64,000 nucleotides of DNA from Coffea arabica (taxonomy: Eukaryota > Streptophyta > Magnoliopsida > Gentianales > Rubiaceae): NCBI RefSeq assembly GCF_036785885.1, contig NC_092323.1:6394501-6458500 (forward strand). Direction: 5' to 3'. Shown here one piece after another: positions 1 through 12,266 of the stretch. The notes under the pieces were generated by a model that was given only the letters and a program-made list of their open reading frames with translations, did no database searches and was not told where the DNA came from. Position 1 is the stretch's first letter, and every line of letters begins with the position of its first letter. A program made the position numbers and the translations under genes.

Positions 1-1246
1 CATCTTCATTAAAATATACAAGGACTTAGACATATAAAAAGTCTTTTTTGTTTTTTTTGCCAGACACGATAAATTTTATTCTACACCTACTCCTACTCTG
101 GACCAAGGGAGGGGGTCCAAAGGGGTCAAGGAGTGAATTCGAAAGAGACTGAACCACCACTAATTCAGACGGATGACTACACATCCACTGGCAAAACCTT
201 TCAAGAAGTTTTGGATTTTTTAGCATGCAGGTCAAGGCATTTAATCTCTTGACCTACATCCAAATAAAGTAGTAAACTTCTCTTAAGAGAGGGCAACTAC
301 TCTAAGAGTAGTTGATTTAGACATATACAAAGTGGTGAAGCCAAGATTTTCAGAAGTGGGAATCATGATGTCATCCTAGTAAAACAAAGCACGCATGATC
401 AATACCTCATGGAAACAAGGCTGCAAAGGAAACAAGAAAGAAAGATGTCAAAATAAGTCATCAATATCCTATCCTGGAGTGTCAAAAGCCCTACTCCGCT
501 GAAACTGATTTAATTGTTTGCATGCAGGATATCCGTCCCAAAGCCAACAAAGTGCCTGCTGGACCTCGGGTTGTCAGGTATCCAGGTATACCACAGTGTC
601 CTTATGAAGGAAACTTGCCAACCACAAAAAATCCTGGTGCTACAGTTTAATTGCCACAATAAAAGCAGCATCTTCGTGGAAGCGTTATTTGAGAAGTTAG
701 AAAATGTTTCAGTATGTTTAATGTGCAAGCAGAGACAGAATTTGGAGACTCTTACATGAAAGAAGCATCTTTAAGGGCATGATATACAGGCCCAAAGAGC
801 TTTCATCAAACCTTTGATTCCTACCTACAGCTACCAATCAAAATGCATTGAAAAAACTAAAAAGCAAGATTACAGAATGAAGAAAGAAGTGGAGTACTGT
901 AATCTTAAGTCAAAAAACTTTGAGACTTTTCAACAAATTAAAAGCATTATAGTCCGGATTCCTACTGCTTATTCTCAAGCTAGTTAATGATACAGAAGCA
1001 TGTTTCACATGTAGAGGTTGAAAAGGAGGTCTTAAAACAAGAAACAGCCAGAATTCAACTAGTGACGGAGGAACTTTCATAAAACAAAAAAGAGATCCAA
1101 TAAGACAAGTACATTGTCGTGTTTTTTGCCAGCTTCTCAAAATCATCTCTCTCTCTCTCTCTCTGTTGATCTAACCCACCCCAGGCTATCCTACACAAAA
1201 TGAAAACTCAAGAGCCCAAACAACAGCAACTTCATTGCATGGTCCA
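1..1246. other. 3' flank of the queuosine salvage gene, no other gene supported
   Basis: The part nearest 1246 should contain the 3' UTR of the minus-strand QNG1-like gene, including a short CT microsatellite at about 1147-1164. A 69-codon minus-strand frame at 26-235 has no recognisable domain. Its end reads as a GT-rich stretch followed by an A-run (seen as T-rich at 40-60 on the plus strand), which would fit the 3' tail of an old retroposon, but no duplicated flank was found. Short frames around 510-760 on both strands match nothing I know. Confidence 0.4.
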
Positions 1247-4200
1247 TCAATAGTATATAGAAAGTGTCCGATGGTGCTCAAGAGATGGGCATCGTGTACC
1301 AACAGACCATAACCAAAGATCCAGTTCCACACTCAAAACCTGAATAAGTAAGAAAAGAAGATATAAGATATAAATAAAAGAACATTAAACCAGAAATACA
1401 GGAAAGTTTGAATCGAGAAACACACGAAAATATTAGTCAGGCATAATTAAGTTGAAATACAGGATCACGCTAAGCAAAGAAGCCAACAGTAGAAAAGGAA
1501 GCAACAAAAGACAACATGAATTTCACATGTAAATCGTTGCACTGAATATGTACTTGTAAAATGCTTCTCATTCAGATTGCCGATAGTTTCTTATCTTAGT
1601 TGCAAATGCAAATAAAAAATTTGCTGTGCTCAACTGGAACTCACGTAGACCATTAGGCATAGAAATATCAAGTAGAATTTATGCTATTCTGACCATAGGG
1701 CAGATGCAAATTACGCAGAATTTTAGATATAGACAGTTCAAGACATGTAGCATGGGCAAAATTGAACAGTACAAGTCAATTGCCATTCCTGGTGATGCTG
1801 GGTGCTTGCACAGAACATGAATACTTGATAGTTTAGTCTTACAACCGCTGACCCTGACCCACAATATAAGCATATACTGCTGGTGAAGGGTTCAATAAGG
1901 TTAATACAAAGTAGTACACATACACAATACAATGTGGCCATTCTGAGAGCAAAGCTACATGAGGTGAAGCCTCATATACATTTTACAGTTTTGTGAACTA
2001 TAGATTTCACATGCTTATCAAACTATTGTAGCCTAAACATAAGTCCAGACTTCAGCAATAACAATATATACAGATCGCTTCAAAGGACAAGGCCTTTGGA
2101 AGAACTCTGCCACAAATGGTTCAGTGCATAAGTAAAGAAGCAAAAACCAAGTACAATCACAGAATCACTATCCATTTTGTCTTCATCCATACACATTGCA
2201 CTCAAGTAAATTAAACGTGAAACTAAAGAACAGAGGAAACCATAATAGACAATGACAAGCAAGACAGACCTGCTTTCCACATTTTTTACTTATTAACTCT
2301 CTCATTTTCTCCACGGCATAGACAGAGCATGCCCGCAACTCTACTTCCTCCTCAGTGCCTGAGCCAATTTCACTTTGGTTATCAACATTACTAGCTAGAG
2401 ATGAACTGTATCTCAACACTCCAAGCTGCTGGAGAACTGCTGGGACAATATAATCAGCAAATATGGTTATTGCACCTATGTCATTAAATTCTCCATATCC
2501 TTGACCTTTAAATGCACCCCATAAATCTGCAGCAAATATCTGGGCTCTTTTATACAGGAAAACCTGATGACCTTTGTATACAGTGTGGTCACGGAAGCCT
2601 AAAACAAGTTCATTTGCATCACATATAACATGTTAGAAAATGGTAAAATTATTCAGCAAAACAGGAATAAAGAACCAGGCAAGTCATACCAGGGAAATTG
2701 CGTGTGATGAGTGCCACAAGTTTGACAGCTGATTTTCCACAGGACTCAACAAGTTTTAATGCTTTTCCTTCAAAATTTCTTTCCAACTCTAATCCAACCT
2801 AAAAAGCAAGAAAGTAGGTTAAAAAGCTAACGTGGTTTGCTACGTAGAAATGGAACAAACAGAACAGGCCCTCCAACCTGTTTCTATCAAAACTCCGCAA
2901 CAGTACCTCATGCATTAAGCGCACCCTTTCATCCTCCAAAGGAAGAGGCCTAGGCCATTTCAACATCTTGCGTAGTTCAGGACCTGAAACAATGCTTGAG
3001 ATGACAATCATTGGCCATCGAAATCTGATTCTTTACGGCCAAGACATACCCGTAGTAGCTTACACTTAGCAACAGTTGGCAATGATGAATGGGAAAAGTG
3101 GGAATCTAAAGTGAAAGTTTACAATAAGAGCTTATCCTCCAAGAACTTGAGCTAGAAAATCTTCAGAAGTGGATTTGACGATATGCCCCCAGAATGAGTA
3201 TTTACAGAAAAAGGAAATCTCGAAGTATATCAATATCAGTAACAAAGAGTACAACGTACTAAAATGTGCCAAGATTTTGATTGCAGTCTATAAGTCTCAC
3301 GAATAAATAATAAAATAATAAAAAAACACAGATTTTAAGAGAAGGCATTATATGGCTCGTACTGGTTTGCAACACAAATTTGAGCGAGTGCTTGACCATC
3401 TCTAACAGGTGGGAGACAGAAAGTACAGATACGGAGGTATTTCACGTTGACCAAATAATATCGAGGAATTCACCCCAAGAGACAAGTCCTTTTAAGGAAT
3501 TAGGTTACCAGTGTACTTCTGCAGGCGATCAGCATCAAATGCAGTTTTGTCATTCTGAAGAGCTTCCTTCAATCCTGATGCTAAATGCTCATAGCTCATC
3601 TCCTTGTCTACATCAAATCGCAACAAAACCCAAAAAGAAAATGTCAGCCATTAATAGGAAGAACTGAACAACCCAAGGTTGTAAAAAGATATACTGGAGT
3701 GAGATACAGAAATTTGAAAAAAAGGATAAAATAACAATACAAGGTCACAATTATAGGCCTTTTGAATATTTTCTCTCATGTATCGGTTAATATCAGTTAA
3801 GGAACCAGTATTTATCTTCTCTTTACTGCAGCAACATTGTTGCTAAAGTGGAATTGATTTGAAAAGGCTTGTGGTGCAAGGGTTCCTTTTGACACCAAAG
3901 AAAAGACAAGAAAGGTGGTCTAACTAAATTAACGAGAAATGTCTTCGCACTTATAATCCAGACCTTGAATTAATAAGCTGAGCGCTTAATTTCAAGGTAA
4001 TTCCACCATTTTAAAAACGGAAGTGCAATTAAAAATTAAATCCTTTTTGTACTTAGTGTTGACAAAAATATAAGAAAGCTGAATACCAATTTAAACAGAA
4101 TGAATTCCGTTAAATACAGACGAAGATACCTGGCCAGAAGCAGAAATTTAGAGCATCCAAAACAAACAAGTACTGAACAGTAAGAGGGCCATTGTCAAAA

Positions 4201-4485
4201 TAATGAATCCCTTCAAAATCCCACTCCACTTTTGGTATCGAATCTTTTATAGCTTCCGCAACTCTCTCAATGCCTGCAAGAATATACTTACTCCCATTCA
4301 TTCACACTCATTTGCACATGCAACACCATAAACACTCAAATTTCAATCATCCCATCAAAATCAAACAAGTGACAGCTATAACCAAAAACCCAAAAATGAA
4401 ATATCATAAATATGCCTGAGAAGTCGACGGTGACGTGAGAGGAGTGATTGGCGACCCAAGCTGAGCTGGCCCTCACCTCTTCCAT
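1247..4485 (-). CDS. QNG1: Queuosine salvage protein (QNG1/DUF2419 family), 7 exons, 306 aa
   Basis: Family members are queuosine 5'-phosphate N-glycosylases that release queuine for reuse in tRNA wobble modification. Coding exons on the minus strand are 4485-4416, 4273-4130, 3607-3509, 2983-2907, 2798-2690, 2598-2270 and 1339-1247. They join in frame to 306 residues plus TGA. Family blocks seen are FEGIHYFDNGPLTVQYLFVL and ALNFCFWP (residues about 43-71), YEHLASGL and FDADRLQKYTGPELR in exons 3-4, the exon 6 block YKRAQIFAADLW, and the C-terminal ELDLWLW and HHRTLSIYY. The length is close to animal homologues (roughly 340 aa). The start is the first ATG upstream of the conserved N-terminus, in the context CTATGGAAG. 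Intron 1 has a GC donor (CAG|GCATAT) with acceptor TTGCAG; the other introns are GT-AG. Intron 6 is the longest, about 930 bp. The assignment is strong; plant function is inferred from the family. Confidence 0.93.
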
Positions 4486-4751
4486 AGCAGCCTCCGTGTT
4501 CTACGCAATTCCTGGATGTCGTTGAAGATAAAACCCCTAAATGGATTACGAAGATTCTAAGGGAATGCGGACCAAGGCTTGCAGCTCTGGGTTGTTTTGG
4601 AGTTTCCCGCTTTCTGTTTGTTTCAGAGTTGTGACTCACAACTTGTGAGGCGTTAGGTCTCGGCCTCTCGGGACTCAGGCTCAGGTTGGCTTGGCTTCGC
4701 TTTTCAAAAGGTTGACTTGACTGATAAAAACGCCTGCAATTTCGGAAAAGT

Positions 4752-4860
4752 CTTGGAATAGATTCAATTAACACGTGACGCTCAAATTTGGGAAACGAAT
4801 TGGTAAATTGGTCATAGATTCAATTAACAATTTAGCACGTGACGGCCCAAAAGCTGTGGG
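4752..4860 (-). promoter_or_regulatory. Candidate promoter of the queuosine salvage gene: two G-boxes and a TGGGCC element
   Basis: CACGTG occurs at 4772-4777 and 4836-4841, each continuing as CACGTGACG and each preceded by the repeated ATAGATTCAATTAACA (4758 and 4814, 56 bp apart). This looks like a local duplication with drift. Just upstream, GGCCCAA at 4844-4850 reads TTGGGCC on the gene strand, a site II-type (TCP-binding) element common in plant housekeeping and translation genes. The sites lie about 290-365 bp before the start codon. No clear TATA box was found. Function is inferred from motifs only. Confidence 0.45.
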
Positions 4861-5010
4861 ATAACCCATTTAGGTTCTATTGGATATATTTGTAGAACCA
4901 ACAGCCCTGGGCTGTTTGCCACGACAAAACTGTGGTAAAGGTCTCTATTGGTTGGAACTTGGAAGGTCAAAGTTTCGATCGTTGCCTCCTATCATTTCAT
5001 TTGTTATTGA

Positions 5011-6028
5011 GGTGACGTTTGTTTCGTACCTTGAAATCAGATTCAAATTTGGGATCATTCATATTGGATTTAGAATGGAATCAGTTATTCAAATATATCT
5101 ATTTGGTTCAATACGAGGAATGTATATCATTAATATAGTTAATGTTAGATTCATTGATTCTTTCGAAATGGGATATAAGAAATTTTCACTAATTAAATGT
5201 ATTAGTAAATTTAGTATAACTAATTAATAATTTCTATTAGTAAACATGTATAATTATTAGTATAATTGATAATATCAATTATATTACATATACTAATAAA
5301 CATTATATAATACATATAAATAATAATATCATTATTATAAGTTTGTGATTAATTAAATTGAATATTATATATAATTATACAAATATTATAATATAAATAT
5401 ATAATTATAATTATATATTATATAGAAATATTAATTATACTAATATATTATATAATTATAATGTATATTATATATTAAATATAATAATTATTATATTTAA
5501 TATACAATATAATTATAATTATATAATATATTATTATATGCACATATATATTATAATTATATGCATATATAATATACATTTATAAATAATATAAGTATAT
5601 TATTATATAATATTAATAAATTTAATAAATTTAATAAATTTATAATATATTATATAAATATAATTATATTTAATTAAATAATAATATATATTTATATAAT
5701 ATATTATATATGTGTATATAATAAATATAAATATAAATATATATTATATTTATTATTATAAATATATTATATAATTATACAAATATTATAATTAATATAT
5801 ATTCTATATAATTATATATTAATTTTTTTAAGGGTGGCAGGACGAACCCGTTTTTAAACGGGAATCAAACTTGGATTTATCCAAAACCGTCCAGGTTACT
5901 AAGGAATTAAGAATTTTCAAAGTTTTAGATATGATTCCAAAATTTCAATTTTGATAGTAGTAATCCAATCAACAATTATGAGATTTATTATAATTCTCCA
6001 TTCCGAAATCCTTTTACCAAACGCCACC
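5011..6028. mobile_element. AT-rich MITE-like element, PIF/Harbinger type suspected
   Basis: The ends are inverted: GGTGACGTTTG at 5011 and, read from the other strand, GGTGGCGTTTG ending at 6028. Similar low-complexity words (ATTCNNATTTNGGAAT-like) follow on both sides. The interior, about 5200-5830, is almost pure A/T with no coding potential. Flanking trinucleotides are TGA and TAA, an imperfect match to the TWA duplication expected for PIF/Harbinger. A short palindrome CCCGTTTTTAAACGGG lies near 5850. The superfamily call is tentative. Confidence 0.5.
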
Positions 6029-6639
6029 TAAATATTTGTTTTCTCCAAATTTAAACATATGTATAGTGCATGTATCTAATCCAATGATTGTGAGAACCCT
6101 CGCTAAAAAATATAAGTTCTCATAAATCACTTGCATTGCCCTAAGACTAAATAAATTATAACATTTCCTTGTATTGTATTGCATTGTCTTTCTATATGAA
6201 TTGTAACATCTCCTTGAATTGACATCATTTTATTTCACTATATACACTAAAACCAAATACCATTTTAATTGTGTTTGAAACCTTATGTGAAAGTTTAAGG
6301 ATGCTAATTAGACATTTGAAGCAATTGGTGGGAAGAAACATTTATTTGGCAAAGTTTAATAGAAGGAATGGCCAAGATTAGGCCAAGTGTCTATGTCCCA
6401 ACCACTCAAACAAATTGACCAAGGAAAATAGCAATTTAAATCTTTTGGCTCAATTTTTTTTCCTTACTTGACCAACTTTCTTGAGCTCCAAAAAGAGGAG
6501 AAAAATTTCATTTTTCTTGCTTAAAACCCTAACTTAGATTTTGAGGAAAACCAAAGAGAAGGAACCTTAGTTTGAGTAAACTATCTTCAAGGTTTACTTG
6601 TGATTCATTCTTGGAACTCTTGCTTTGATGGACTTTTGG

Positions 6640-7958
6640 GGCTAATTTCTTAGATTATATGTAAAAAAAAAAAAACTTCGCACAAATGTACTCCTGACAG
6701 ACTCTATTTCTAATTCTATACCGGCCGTGCTGAGTCAGAACGACCGCAGAATAAATTGTCCCTCTGCAACAAGTTCAGTGCACTAAGCGGGCCGATCTTT
6801 TTTTTTTTTAATAACCTTGTCCCCAGCCGTGCTGACTGGACACGGCTGGGGTCACCAAGTCCAAAAAAAAAAAGGTGCTTTGTCAGCCTTTGTCTGACGC
6901 ACCCCCAACCCCAACCCGGTATTTTTTATTCTAATGGCCAAAATGCAAATGCTACAAAATTCATTTTTTTTAACTAACCTTTTATTCATACTCTACTCAA
7001 ATTTAGGCTACTTGGACTACCAAAATGATTTACAAATCTTCAAACAAAAGAGTATTCATACTAGTTTCATAAGTAGACTTAAATTAAATCGGATCCCAAA
7101 CAAATTTACTTAAACCCCAATTTATACCTGAAAAGTCAGAATTAATTCACCAAAATACAGATTAACATCATAAAGAAAGGCCATGACTCAAAAATGAGAA
7201 ATTATATCCATTTTTTTGCAAATGTTGACGCCCTAGCATAATTATGTAAGAGTTAGGGGACAAATTATAAATATAAATTATGGACTTAGATGAAAATCAA
7301 TAAGCATAAGAACACAATAAACTTTTTACAAAATTAAAGAATGCCTCTCATTTTTTAGTCCTGGCCTTTCTTTATGATGTTAATCTGTATTTTGGTGAAT
7401 TAATTCTGACTTTTTAGGTATAAACTGGGGTTTAAGTAAATTTGTTTGGGATCCGATTGAATTTAAGTCTACTTATGAAACTAGTATGAATACTCTTTTG
7501 TTTGCAGATTTGTAAATCACTTTGGTAGTCTAAGTAGCCTAAATTTGAGTAGAGTATGAATAAAAGGTTAGTTAAAAAAAATGGATTTTGCAGCATTTGC
7601 ATTTTGGCCATTAGAATAAAAAATACCGGGTTGGGGGTGCGTCGGACAAAGGCTGATAAAGCGCCTTTTTTTTTTTGGACTTGGTGACCCCAGCCGTGTC
7701 CAGTCAGCACGGCTGGGGACAAGGTTATTAAAAAAAAAAGGTGGGCCCGCTTAGTGCACTGAACTTGTTGCAGAGGACTAAGGCTCTGACAATTTATTTT
7801 GCGGCCGTGCTGAACTTGTTGCAGAGGACTAAGGCTCTGACAATTTATTTTGCGGCCGTGCTGACTCAGCACGGCCGGTATAGAATTAGAAACAGAGTCT
7901 GTCAGGCGTACATTTGTGCGAAGTTTTTTTTTTTTACATATAATCTAAGAAATTAGCC
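6640..7958. mobile_element. Fold-back (long terminal inverted repeat) element, MULE-like
   Basis: A giant inverted repeat: the left arm (6640 to about 7199) is the reverse complement of the right arm (about 7351-7958), around a loop of about 150 bp. Ends read GGCTAATTTCTTAGATTATA on both strands. The element is bracketed by a perfect 9-bp TSD, GACTTTTGG, at 6631-6639 and 7959-7967, the length typical of Mutator-like elements. Each arm carries poly-A/T tracts and GC-rich hairpins, e.g. CCCCAGCCGTG pairing with CACGGCTGGGG at 6822-6852 and a 25-bp near-perfect palindrome at 7853-7877. The right arm also has a 51-bp tandem duplication. No transposase frame is present, so it is non-autonomous. 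Confidence 0.85.
7757..7862. repeat. 51-bp tandem duplication inside the right arm of the fold-back element
   Basis: A unit beginning TGAACTTGTTGCAGAGGACT and ending GCGGCCGTGC occurs twice in direct succession. The left arm has only one diverged copy and lacks about 12 bp inside it, so the duplication arose after the two arms separated. Confidence 0.85.
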
Positions 7959-10925
7959 GACTTTTGGTTGGTTCAAACTTCATTTAAAAAAGGTGAATGA
8001 TCCTTAAACCCTAACATTATTGTTTAATATCAAGTGTTTAAGGTATTAATGATAAATTAGAAGTTGATTTGATGTTGTTTGTGGTTAATTCCTTGAACTA
8101 AGTAAGTAGAAGTAAGGTTAGATGTATGGCATGCCATGTGTTTGATTCTTTGTTTAAACTTTGTTTGTGATTTTTCTTGATATATTAGCATGTTATGAAC
8201 CCTCTTAAAGTTAGAAATAACTCTTGAAATGTTGTTTAACTTAAAAATAATGAAAGGATGAAATTTGGTGGTGAATGTGAACTTGGGACTGTTCTCTTTT
8301 CCTCCTTGCTGGCCGGCCATGGATTGGAGGTTTTTTCTTAATCTTTGTGACTTATTGAACCTTAATTAAACTTAAGAAATTTGGCTAAACATTGGTTTAA
8401 CCTTGTGTGTGAGTTGAGGTGAAATTAAGCAAGTAAATTGGTTGATTTGGCAAGGTAGCGGACTGTTTTGTTCTTCCTCGTTGGCCGGACTGCCTTGATT
8501 CATTTTATCATTTTGTGTGTTGAATTTTAAGTTTAAATAGTGCTATACAACTTGACCTTTTGTATATTAACTTTAAGAGATTGAATTTGATGAATTTGGG
8601 CCAAAATGAATGAGGTTAAGAAGGAGGAATAGGGCGATTTTATCAAAGCCCTAATCTGATCAGAACAGGAAAATCAGTCAACTTCCTCGGACTTCTTGTA
8701 TTGATAGGAGATGAACTAGAGTTTGCATTTTATACCGTTGGAAAGCCCTTTGAGTCTAGTTTCCAACGTCGCCAACGGTGCTCGATTTCAATTTTTCTAT
8801 AGTGAGATATGGCCATTTTTTCGAGACTGCGAGCGTGTGACTGTTACACCCGAGAAAACCCTTTTGAATTTGAATGAGATTTTCCTTTTACTCAACTTTC
8901 TTGCACTTGTCACACTCATTTTCTTATGATCTTTTCCTACATTTTTTGTCTAACTTGCATGGTAAATTGAGTCAATTAACGGACCACTTGGTCACTTAAT
9001 AAATTTACGTTTGGGTTGAAAAATAAATCTAGAATATTAACGACTTTTACTCGTTACCTTAGGACTGGATAACGAAAGTGAGGGTAACCACAAGACTTGA
9101 CGGACAAACTCTATATTTCTTAACAGGCGAGTGTTCCACTGCATGTTACCTGTCTATGTGAGATATCTGAATATTTTGTCTGTGATTGTTTGATCTAAAC
9201 ATTTGATTTGACAAACTCAAGGTGAACGTGTACTTTATCACACTCGAGTTCTTTCGATTCTATTGAGACTCTGTATATTGATAATTTAAGATGTGTTTTC
9301 TCTATATTTGACTATACGTCATTTGGGTGATATCCCATAGACTAATATGACTATTTGGGTACCCAATATCGTAGGTGAGTCGATTGTATCGAGCCAGTAA
9401 GAGTTTGGTCGAGAAGACTGATGAACTCGGAGAACTATTTACTCAAAATTTGAAAACTGGTATACTCGAATATTACCTAATTATATTATTTGAGGTGTTC
9501 GGGACTAGTAAAGGGGTTGATTGGTGGACGAAATTTGGAGAAAGTGATGTTTTACGAACATTATATTCTTTAAATGCAAACGTTGGCGGAGAGTCAGCGG
9601 ATTCTCGATACGATCAAATTTGAATGGATTTGGCTTTTAGAAACAACCTGTAGACACCAAATTTCTGTCGATTTTTAATATTTTCTCAAAATTTTCTATT
9701 TAATGAATTATTTATTTTTTAGCATTTTAATGTGCATTTTTCTCAATTTTGCAGGTTTGTTTAAAAAAAAAAAGAAGACAAAACAACAACAAAAATAAAA
9801 CTAAAAAAAAATAAAAAAAATAAAAAATGAAGTCAAAATCAAATTATTACTAAACTTACACATTTTCATCATTTTCCCCACAAAATACACTTAACCCATT
9901 CCTACACTCAACTTTCTTGTCATTTGGTAAAAAATAATCATTTTGACCAAACACACACACAAGCTCCTCTTTTTCTCTCCAAATATCGACTCTCTGGCCT
10001 CTCGGAGACGGACATAACAAGAAGAAAAAAAAAAACTCTTCACTCGGCTCTCCCTATCACAGAAGAGAAGCCACAAAAAAAAAGAAACAAAAAGCACTCC
10101 CCAACTCTCTCCCTCTCTCGGACTGGGCAGAAGAAAGAAAACAGAACAAAAAAAGAAAGAAAGCTCCCTCACTCTCTCGGCCATATCCCTCTCTTTGCTC
10201 ACTTCACACAACACACCCACACACTATCCAGACACAAGGAGGCAGCCGCCGGTTGGACAAAGAGCTTGGAACTTCCTCAAAATTTTAGTCAAGGGACCAC
10301 AACCTCATTGAGGTATTTTTTTTTTCCAGCTTTTCCTTTTTTAATTAATTAGATTAAATGCATGTTTGGCTACCTATTTGTCTCTTCCTTTCACTGATTT
10401 TTATTGCTATTGTGGTGTTGTTGAAGTTTTTGGGACAAGCCATGAATAAATATTAAGAAAAAAGATGATTTCTGTGAATGCATGTTAGGTATTTGTAAAA
10501 ATGCCAAAATGGAAAATGAATTAAAAGCTGAACATTGTGCATGTTTTTCTTGTCAAAATAGGTGACCGTTTGCTAGTGTAGGTCTGAAAATGTTGGGTTA
10601 TCTAAATATTTTGGAATTTTTGAGCCTTATAAGCATTAAAATAATTTTCTTCATTTTTTTAGGCTGTTTTGACTTAATGCATCATTTTGTTGTTGTTTAT
10701 TTGTCAAACTAAGATTATAGTTGTAATGTAGAAGCTATAAGGAGTGTTTTAGCATAAATTTTATATTTTTTTGGTGAAGATTTGGGTGTTTTAAAAAATG
10801 AAAACTGGACTGTATTTTGATATTTTGGCCACTTCTGGATCATCTTTTGTAAAAACTAATTCCGGAAATGAAACCTACGCGAAAAATGGAGTGGGGAGGT
10901 GTATTTTGAGAAATTTTTGCGACTG

Positions 10926-11015
10926 GAAAAGTCGCCGGTGACCGGCGGTCCGGTGGCGCCGCCGCCACCGGCGGCCGCCATGGCCGCCAGCTGAAGAAGC
11001 TTCAGCTGGCCGAAG
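10926..11015. repeat. GC-rich hairpin region in the Ogre-like LTR
   Basis: In an AT-rich LTR this stretch is nearly all G/C, with repeated CCGGTGRC and GCCGCC words. It ends in a perfect stem, GCCAGCTGAAG / CTTCAGCTGGC, with a 3-nt AAG loop at 10986-11010. Confidence 0.7.
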
Positions 11016-12175
11016 AAGCAGAGAAAGAAACGATTGGGGAAGAAAGAAAAGAAAGGAAAGAAAGAAAAGAGAAAGAAAAAAAGGGGTTTGGGCTAAGTTA
11101 ATTTTTTTTAGTGGGCTTGTTTCTTATTTTTTGGTTGGGCTAGAAGGTCGGAGCACATGTTTTTTTTGGTTGGGTTTGGGGGATAAAAAGACGGGCTGGC
11201 CTGCTCGTTTCTTTTGGGTTTCGGCTGGGCTTAAGTAGTGTCCGGCCCAAATAAATAAAAATATGGTCCGATGGCCTTTTTCTCCCAAATCAGAAACCGA
11301 AATTTTCACCTTAGCCCCTGATCTTTGGAGTAGTTTCACTTTGGCCCAGAACATTTTAAATTTATTTCACTAAGGTCCTTAATTTAATTTCATTTTGGTC
11401 CTTTAATTTTATCTTTCATTTAATTTTGACCCCTGAACTTTGGAAAATATAATTTTTGTCCCCCAAAAGTTTTCAATTTTTGCAATTCAGTCCTTGACAA
11501 ATTTTGGCTCTCTTTATTATGATTGTTTCTTTTCTTCAATTACTAATTATGTTACTTTTGAATATACTTAACTTGTAATTTTTAGATTTGCTTAAATTTC
11601 TTTACGTCTGACATATTAGTGTGAATTTAGTGCTTGTATTATTATTTTCTTTTTCAATTAAATTGGTGCCATGATCCTTTTGTTCATTGTGAGTATAATT
11701 AGGACAATTTGACTCCATTTAGTCACCACTTCAAACGGGAGGTACTCCTATTTTATTATTTCAATGTCAATTACGTGCTCTTATGTGCTCTTATGTGTTC
11801 CTATGTGTTTATATATCTTTATATGATTTATTTATTTGATTTAAATATTCATTCAAATTTTCTTATATATGTTTTAGTTAGTTTTTATAATGATTCGAGA
11901 GGTATTTAAATACCTCAAAAATGTAATAGATAGGATAATTAGATTTGTTTTATTATATTTTTCCTCCTAGATTGTAGTTAGGCGCTCCCCGATGTAATAG
12001 ATAGGTTGCGTGTTTATGTGGCTTATGTGTTAAGTGTTTTATCCGCTTTTCTTAGGATTTTGGCATCTAGATATTATGCTTACGTGTTATGTGTTACGTG
12101 CTCTTATGTGTTTATTTGTTTTAATTTATGCTTTATTTGCTTCACTATGAATTGTTAATGCATAACGTCACCACA

Positions 12176-12266
12176 CTAGTCCAACGCTAGTTGTGGCTTC
12201 TCTCTTCGCTTACTTGCTAGTCCAACGCTAGTAAGGATATTTAGAAATGGGCTAGTCCAACGCTAG
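12176..12266. repeat. Three copies of CTAGTCCAACGCTAG
   Basis: The 15-mer occurs at 12176-12190, 12217-12231 and 12252-12266, separated by unrelated sequence. Each copy begins and ends in CTAG. All three are identical and lie within the Ogre-like LTR. Their role is unknown. Confidence 0.8.

Noticed and set aside
26..235. 69-codon minus-strand frame with a Pro/Arg-rich middle
   Set aside because: No domain, no continuation through plausible splice sites, and the sequence looks more like a retroposon tail.
4376..4774. 132-codon minus-strand frame over the QNG1 start
   Set aside because: A different reading frame covering the leader and first exon; the real exon 1 is the in-frame 70-nt piece at 4416-4485.
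9891..10352. Two overlapping frames of over 100 codons on opposite strands
   Set aside because: They lie inside the Ogre-like LTR in purine/pyrimidine-biased sequence with no domain.
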